The translations under genes were made by a program, and so were the position numbers. Under the pieces are notes generated by a model. That model saw only the letters and a program-made list of their open reading frames with translations. It made no database searches and was not told where the DNA came from. 45,964 nt of DNA from Phycisphaerales bacterium UBA2421 (GTDB lineage: Bacteria; Planctomycetota; Phycisphaerae; Tepidisphaerales; Tepidisphaeraceae), in the NCBI GenBank assembly GCA_002343075.1, contig DDRH01000056.1:83610-129573 (forward strand), written 5' to 3'. Positions 41,516 through 45,964 of the stretch are shown one piece after another (position 1 is the first letter of the stretch; each line of letters opens with the position of its first letter).

Positions 41516-42760
41516 ATGAAACGCCCTGCGATCTTCTTCGATCGCGATAACACGCTCATCGTCGGCAACGAGTACCTCGGCGACCCGGCCAAAGTGCAAC
41601 TGGTAACCGGTGCGGCGGCGGCAGTTGCTCGCGCGCGGCGGCTTGGCTATGCCACAGTCATCGTCAGCAACCAAAGCGGGGTGGCGCGCGGACTTTTTGA
41701 CGAGACCGCTGTGCACGCGGTCAATCAGCGTCTCGATCAACTCCTGCTTGCCGACGACCCGGCCGCTGTCATCGATCGGCATGAGTTTTGCCCCTTTCAT
41801 CCGGATGCCACGGTTGAGAAATACAAGCAGGAAAGTGATCTGCGCAAGCCAGCACCTGGTATGCTCCTCAAGGCAGCCGACAAGCTCGCACTCGATCTTT
41901 CAAGGTCATGGCTTGTTGGAGACGCGGCGCGCGACATCGAGGCGGGACGGAATGCCGGGTGTCGAACGATTCTCTTCACCGACCCCGACCTGCCCCCTTC
42001 CCCCGCGGCTGCCGCGAACGCGTCTATTCCAGCCGATTACACCGCATCGACGCTAGCGGACGCCATTGACTTCATCGAACAGTGTCCTGAGCCGCCGATC
42101 ATGCGCATCACCCCGGCGGCTGAGCCTTCTCGAACGATCGACCCAACCGCGAGCGACGCAGCGATCGCGGATGCGTTGTCGTGCACCGCGGCATCAACCG
42201 CCCGGCGGCCGGCAAACGACGCGTCCCCTGCTGAGCCTTTGACGGTGGAAACGCCACCAACTGACGCGACAGAGACACACCAGTCCGCAACAAGCCCGCC
42301 GCCACCCGCGCCCGCCGGGCCACGACGCGCGCCGGCCGCCGCGTCTGCACCATCACACTTCGCAAAGGGCGAACCGCTGCAGGCAGCGCCCTTTCAACCG
42401 GCGCCGCACTCATCGGCAACCAGCCCCCGCCCAGCCCAGGCCAACACCGCCCCACCGCCGCAGATTCGATCGGGTGACTCCGCTCGCCCGGCAGGAACTG
42501 TTTCGGGAGCCAACCTGACGCGGGTGGAGTCGCTTCTCGATCAGATGCTTTCCGAGCTTCGCCGGCGCGATCTGCCGGAGGATGAGTTTTCGGTAAGCAA
42601 ACTGCTGGCTGGAGTGGTCCAGGTGATCGCCATCGCCGTCGCGTTTTTGGCTTACCTCTATCGCAACGAGCCAGCAGAGACATTCATCGGCATCCTTCTC
42701 TTCGCCAATTTCCTGCAGGTAATGACCATCGCGCTGCTGATCATGGGCAAACAGCGGTGA
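41516..42760 (+). CDS. GmhB-like HAD phosphatase with Pro-rich linker and membrane tail
   Basis: The product is 414 residues from the ATG at 41516 (a GTG three codons earlier is possible). Residues 1-185 are a HAD hydrolase: FFDRDNTL (nucleophile Asp9, acid Asp11), VIVSNQSGVARG, LRKPAPGML with the Lys, and LVGDAARDIEAG. This is closest to histidinol-phosphate/heptose-bisphosphate phosphatase (GmhB), which acts in heptose synthesis. The GmhB zinc loop CPHHP...CDCRKP is degraded here to CPFHP...SDLRKP, so zinc is probably not bound. A long Ala/Pro/Ser linker (about 190-330) and a short charged helix (RVESLLDQMLSELRRRDL) lead to two C-terminal membrane segments (VVQVIAIAVAFLAYLY and FIGILLFANFLQVMTIALLI). 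This anchors the enzyme to the membrane; its substrate is unknown. Confidence 0.82.
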   Translation: MKRPAIFFDRDNTLIVGNEYLGDPAKVQLVTGAAAAVARARRLGYATVIVSNQSGVARGLFDETAVHAVNQRLDQLLLADDPAAVIDRHEFCPFHPDATVEKYKQESDLRKPAPGMLLKAADKLALDLSRSWLVGDAARDIEAGRNAGCRTILFTDPDLPPSPAAAANASIPADYTASTLADAIDFIEQCPEPPIMRITPAAEPSRTIDPTASDAAIADALSCTAASTARRPANDASPAEPLTVETPPTDATETHQSATSPPPPAPAGPRRAPAAASAPSHFAKGEPLQAAPFQPAPHSSATSPRPAQANTAPPPQIRSGDSARPAGTVSGANLTRVESLLDQMLSELRRRDLPEDEFSVSKLLAGVVQVIAIAVAFLAYLYRNEPAETFIGILLFANFLQVMTIALLIMGKQR

Positions 42761-42823
42761 GCCGCCAAGCAAAGTAGGGATGGCCTCGGCGATACGAAAG
42801 TCGAGAAAGGTTCATAGAACGAA

Positions 42824-42851
42824 ACGGCGGATGGAGCGATCCATCCGCCGT
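42824..42851 (-). terminator. Hairpin between the HAD gene and rpoC
   Basis: ACGGCGGATGGA and TCCATCCGCCGT form a perfect 12-bp stem around GCGA. It lies 63 bp after the HAD stop and 55 bp after the rpoC stop. On the minus strand it is followed by TTTCGTTCT, so it more likely ends rpoC, but it may serve both genes. Confidence 0.8.
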
Positions 42852-42906
42852 CATCTCTTAAGATGTTAAGCAGCCTCAAGTTGTGATACCTAATGCCGTG
42901 CGGGCG

Positions 42907-45900
42907 TCACAGGCCCGCTTGCGGCTGCGCTTCGCGCGGGTTGACATTGCCCGTCATCTCACGTTGCACCGCAGCAATGGGCGTCTCTTCTTCCTGCGGC
43001 GGCGGTTCTGCCAGGAACTTGAGCTTGAGGTTCAAGTGTGGGTTGAACGCGGTGCCTGCCGGGATCAGGTGGCCGAGAATCACGTTCTCCTTCAGACCCA
43101 CAAGCGTATCGACCGAGCCTGCCATCGCGGCTTCGGTAAGCACCTTGGTGGTTTCCTGGAAGCTTGCAGCGCTGATGAAGCTTTCGCTCTGAAGCGACGC
43201 CTTCGTAATACCGAGCAACAGCGTCTTCGCCCGCGCGGGCTTGGGCTTCTTGCTCTTGGCGGGCTCTTTGCCAGCGGCCTCGGCTCCTTCATTGGCATCT
43301 CTAAATTCGGCCTTGGCAACGACATCGCCTTCCTTGAAGTCAGTCCCGCCGGGCTCGCTGACCTTCACGCTTGTGGCGATCATGTCGTTGGCAGTGCGGA
43401 ACTTGAACTTGTCGGCGACTTCACCGGGCAAGAACTTGGTATCGCCGGCATCATCGACCTTCACCTTACGCAACATCTGCGTCAGGATGATTTCGATGTG
43501 CTTGTCATTGATCTTCACACCCTGCGATCGATAGACGTTCTGCACTTCAGTCAGAAGATAAGTGTAAAGCGACTCTTCACCCTTGATACGCAGAATGTCG
43601 TGCGGAATGATCGGCCCGCGGATGAGCGGATCGCCCGCCTCGACACGGTCGCCAGCGTGGACAAGTAACTCCTTATCCTGCGGGACGTTATGATCTTTCT
43701 CCATGCCCGTCTCATTCGAGACGATGATGGTCATTTTGCCCCGGCGGCGCTTATTGTCGAGCGTGACTGTACCGGAGATCTCGGCGAGCACCGATGGATC
43801 TTTCGGCTTGCGGGCTTCAAAAATCTCGGTCACGCGCGGGAGACCGCCGGTGATATCCATCGTTCCGGCAGTGACCTTCGGCTGGCGCGCTAGCAGGTGG
43901 CCTGCTTCAATCTTCTGCCCATCTTTCACTTCGATTCGCGCCTTGGCGGGCAGGTAGTGGAAGTCGAGCGTCTTGCCATCAGCTCCTTCAATGGTGATAC
44001 GCGGATGGCGTTCGCCCTTGTGCTCAATCACGACCAGCTTGGATTCGGTGGTGCCTTGTCCTCGCTCTTCGTCCATCTTGGCCGTCTCACCCAGTTCGAT
44101 ATCTTCATACCGAACGATACCGGCTTTCTCGGCCAGAATCGGCGTGACGTGAGCGTCCCAAGTTACCAGTTGCTGCTTAGGCTTGACCTTTTCCTCATCG
44201 GCGACCATGACGGTTGCCCCGTAGGGCACTTTATACTTCTCAATTTCACGGCCTTTGGCATCAAGGATCGCAATTTCGCCGTTGCGCTTCAGCGCGACCA
44301 TGCGGGTATTGCCGTCTTCATCCTTGACCTTCACAGCATTGATATCGAGATGCTTGACCACACCGCCGGCGATGCTCTTGATATCGTTCTCGATCAGCGA
44401 CCCTGTTGCTACACCACCGGTGTGGAACGTTCGCATGGTGAGCTGCGTTCCCGGCTCACCGATCGACTGCGCGGCGATGATGCCAACCGCCAGACCTTCT
44501 TCGACGAGCTGGTTGGTGCTCATGTCCACGCCGTAGCATCGGGCACATACGCCTCGCGCGCTTTCGCAGACGAGAGGCGAGCGCACGCGGATGCTCTCAA
44601 GCTTCAGATCGCGAAGTTTGTCAGCGATGTCGTTGGTGATGATCGCGTTTTCCTGAACGATGACTTCATCGGTGATGGGGTTGCGAATCGTATCGCGGGC
44701 CGATCGGCCAACAATCAACTCTTTCAGTTCGACTTCGACCTGTTCGCCTTTGTAAATGGTTGTCTTGGTGACGCCGTTCACACCGCCACAGTCGATCTCG
44801 TTAATGATGACGTTTTGGGCCACATCGGCGAGCTTGCGAGTGAGGTAACCGGAGTCAGCGGTTTTCAGGGCTGTATCTGCCAGACCCTTACGCGCGCCGT
44901 GCGTAGAGCTGAAGTACTCGAGCACGCTCAGGCCCTGACGGAAATTGGATTTAATCGGCGTTTCGATGATTTCACCCGACGGCTTGGCCATGAGACCACG
45001 CATACCGCCTAACTGGCGAATCTGATCCACGTTACCACGGGCACCGGAGACAGCCATCATGGCGATCGGGTTGATGTACTTGATGTAACCCTGCTTGGCT
45101 GCCTCTTCTTTGCTGACCGGCTTGCCTTCGGCATCGCGGTAGTCGCTGTTGAGACCGGTCATGAGGTCTTCGGTGACCTGCTTGCGTGCATGGCCCCAGA
45201 GATCGATCAACTGGCTGCGACGTTCCTGGTTGGTAATCAGCCCGCGCAGGAAGCTCTTTTCGATGGCGTCGGCATTCTTCTGCGACGCTTCGAGAATGCG
45301 CTCACGGCTGTCGGGCGAGCGGATATCGGTAATGCCAAAACTCAACGCGGCGAGCGTGCTGCGCTTGAAGCCAAGCGACTTCATGTCGTCCAGCAGCTTG
45401 ATCGTCGCAGGGCGGCCGAGCTTGTCGTAAGTATCGGCAATTACACGACTTGCACCCTTGGCAGTCAACGCGTAGTTATAGAACGGCATCTCCCGTGGAA
45501 GCACGTCGTTAAACATGCAGCGGCCGACTGTTGTGAGAATCAGCTTGCTCCCAGCAGCGGTCCGACCTTCCTTGGGCGCATAATTCGCATCGCGGCGCTT
45601 CCGCTGCTCTTCGAGGTGCTTGCGAGACACTTCTTCAATCGGAACTTCATTGCTCTTGTCATCGGGCACAACATGCGTGCGGTCTGCGAGGCGTACAAAC
45701 ACTCGCGTGTGCATGTGGATCTTGCCAAGCTCAAACGCGAGCAGGGCTTCGGAAACATTATTAAACACGCTGAACTCGCCCTTATCACCTTCACGCTCGA
45801 AGGTGATGTAGAACGTTCCAAGGACGATGTCCTGCGACGGCGTGATGATCGGCGTGCCGTTGGCAGGCGAAAAGATGTTGTTGGGCGCAAGCATCAGCAC

Positions 45901-45964
45901 ATGCGCTTCAGTCTGCGCTTCGAGCGACAGCGGAAGATGGACGGCCATCTGATCGCCGTCGAAG
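42907..45964 (-). CDS. rpoC: RNA polymerase beta-prime subunit, C-terminal part (cut by window edge)
   Basis: About 1019 residues of the catalytic largest subunit are present; the 5-prime part lies beyond the window. The visible part opens inside the active-site motif ([17 protein letters not shown]), whose three aspartates bind catalytic Mg2+. Downstream are the bridge-helix/trigger-loop area ([54 protein letters not shown]), the zinc site (INEIDCGG ... [14 protein letters not shown]), and [16 protein letters not shown]. Near the C-terminus, before [21 protein letters not shown], there is a Lys/Pro/Ala-rich insertion ([21 protein letters not shown]). The tail ends [21 protein letters not shown]. 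rpoB is expected just beyond the window. Confidence 0.98.
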   Translation of the reverse strand, partial: FDGDQMAVHLPLSLEAQTEAHVLMLAPNNIFSPANGTPIITPSQDIVLGTFYITFEREGDKGEFSVFNNVSEALLAFELGKIHMHTRVFVRLADRTHVVPDDKSNEVPIEEVSRKHLEEQRKRRDANYAPKEGRTAAGSKLILTTVGRCMFNDVLPREMPFYNYALTAKGASRVIADTYDKLGRPATIKLLDDMKSLGFKRSTLAALSFGITDIRSPDSRERILEASQKNADAIEKSFLRGLITNQERRSQLIDLWGHARKQVTEDLMTGLNSDYRDAEGKPVSKEEAAKQGYIKYINPIAMMAVSGARGNVDQIRQLGGMRGLMAKPSGEIIETPIKSNFRQGLSVLEYFSSTHGARKGLADTALKTADSGYLTRKLADVAQNVIINEIDCGGVNGVTKTTIYKGEQVEVELKELIVGRSARDTIRNPITDEVIVQENAIITNDIADKLRDLKLESIRVRSPLVCESARGVCARCYGVDMSTNQLVEEGLAVGIIAAQSIGEPGTQLTMRTFHTGGVATGSLIENDIKSIAGGVVKHLDINAVKVKDEDGNTRMVALKRNGEIAILDAKGREIEKYKVPYGATVMVADEEKVKPKQQLVTWDAHVTPILAEKAGIVRYEDIELGETAKMDEERGQGTTESKLVVIEHKGERHPRITIEGADGKTLDFHYLPAKARIEVKDGQKIEAGHLLARQPKVTAGTMDITGGLPRVTEIFEARKPKDPSVLAEISGTVTLDNKRRRGKMTIIVSNETGMEKDHNVPQDKELLVHAGDRVEAGDPLIRGPIIPHDILRIKGEESLYTYLLTEVQNVYRSQGVKINDKHIEIILTQMLRKVKVDDAGDTKFLPGEVADKFKFRTANDMIATSVKVSEPGGTDFKEGDVVAKAEFRDANEGAEAAGKEPAKSKKPKPARAKTLLLGITKASLQSESFISAASFQETTKVLTEAAMAGSVDTLVGLKENVILGHLIPAGTAFNPHLNLKLKFLAEPPPQEEETPIAAVQREMTGNVNPREAQPQAGL

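Overview
The window is about 46 kb of GC-rich, gene-dense bacterial chromosome. It looks like Planctomycetota, most likely the class Phycisphaerae. That is inferred from the mix of gene families: a pseudopilin of the H-X9-DG type common in planctomycetes, large AsmA-like and HEAT-repeat envelope proteins, a BBP2-like porin, a glycine-rich RRM protein, and a phytoene synthase next to a CrtC-like hydratase. No phage, insertion sequence, CRISPR array or integron is visible. It reads as core chromosome with lineage-specific genes between housekeeping genes.

Layout. 1-5.8 kb (minus): the N-terminal part of metK, a 1529-residue AsmA-like protein and a small exported protein. 6-8.4 kb (plus): a GDP-mannose 3,5-epimerase homologue and a family 4 glycosyltransferase, a surface-glycan pair. 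8.5-13.7 kb: an exported HEAT-repeat protein (minus), malate dehydrogenase (plus) and a sorbosone-dehydrogenase-like lipoprotein (plus). 13.8-19.9 kb (minus): CrtC-like hydratase, phytoene/squalene synthase, dnaA, an AT/GCGCGC-patterned gap that may be the origin, a family 4 uracil-DNA glycosylase and a DUF1275-STAS fusion. 20.3-23.3 kb (plus): rpsA with a strong terminator and a primary-type sigma factor. 23.4-25.5 kb (minus): two related membrane-anchored proteins of unknown function and a pseudopilin. 25.7-28.8 kb (plus): apt and a three-gene NMT1/THI5-type ABC importer. 28.9-29.2 kb: tRNA-Lys and tRNA-Pro. 29.4-33.1 kb: a DUF488 protein, an RRM protein, metF and a porin. 33.3-39.4 kb: nadA (plus), then a tight six-gene minus-strand operon phhB-aroB-dprA-NUDIX-ilvA-ridA. 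39.5-42.8 kb (plus): a PPP-type phosphatase overlapping trmL, a small exported protein behind a hairpin-rich leader, and a GmhB-like phosphatase with a membrane tail. 42.9-46 kb (minus): most of rpoC, cut at its catalytic [12 protein letters not shown] motif.

The most interesting signal is a shared 18-bp dyad. CATCCGGATTTTCGGATG lies upstream of metK and CATCCGGATATACGGATG overlaps the start of metF, 31 kb away. They match at 16 of 18 positions, and at metF the element lies just downstream of a good -10 box. This suggests a transcriptional operator for the methionine/SAM cycle. Other points worth checking are the hairpin-rich leader at 40816-40957, the GmhB-like enzyme that has lost its zinc loop and gained a membrane anchor, the DUF1275-STAS fusion, a plant-like GDP-mannose epimerase with all catalytic residues, and the candidate origin next to dnaA.
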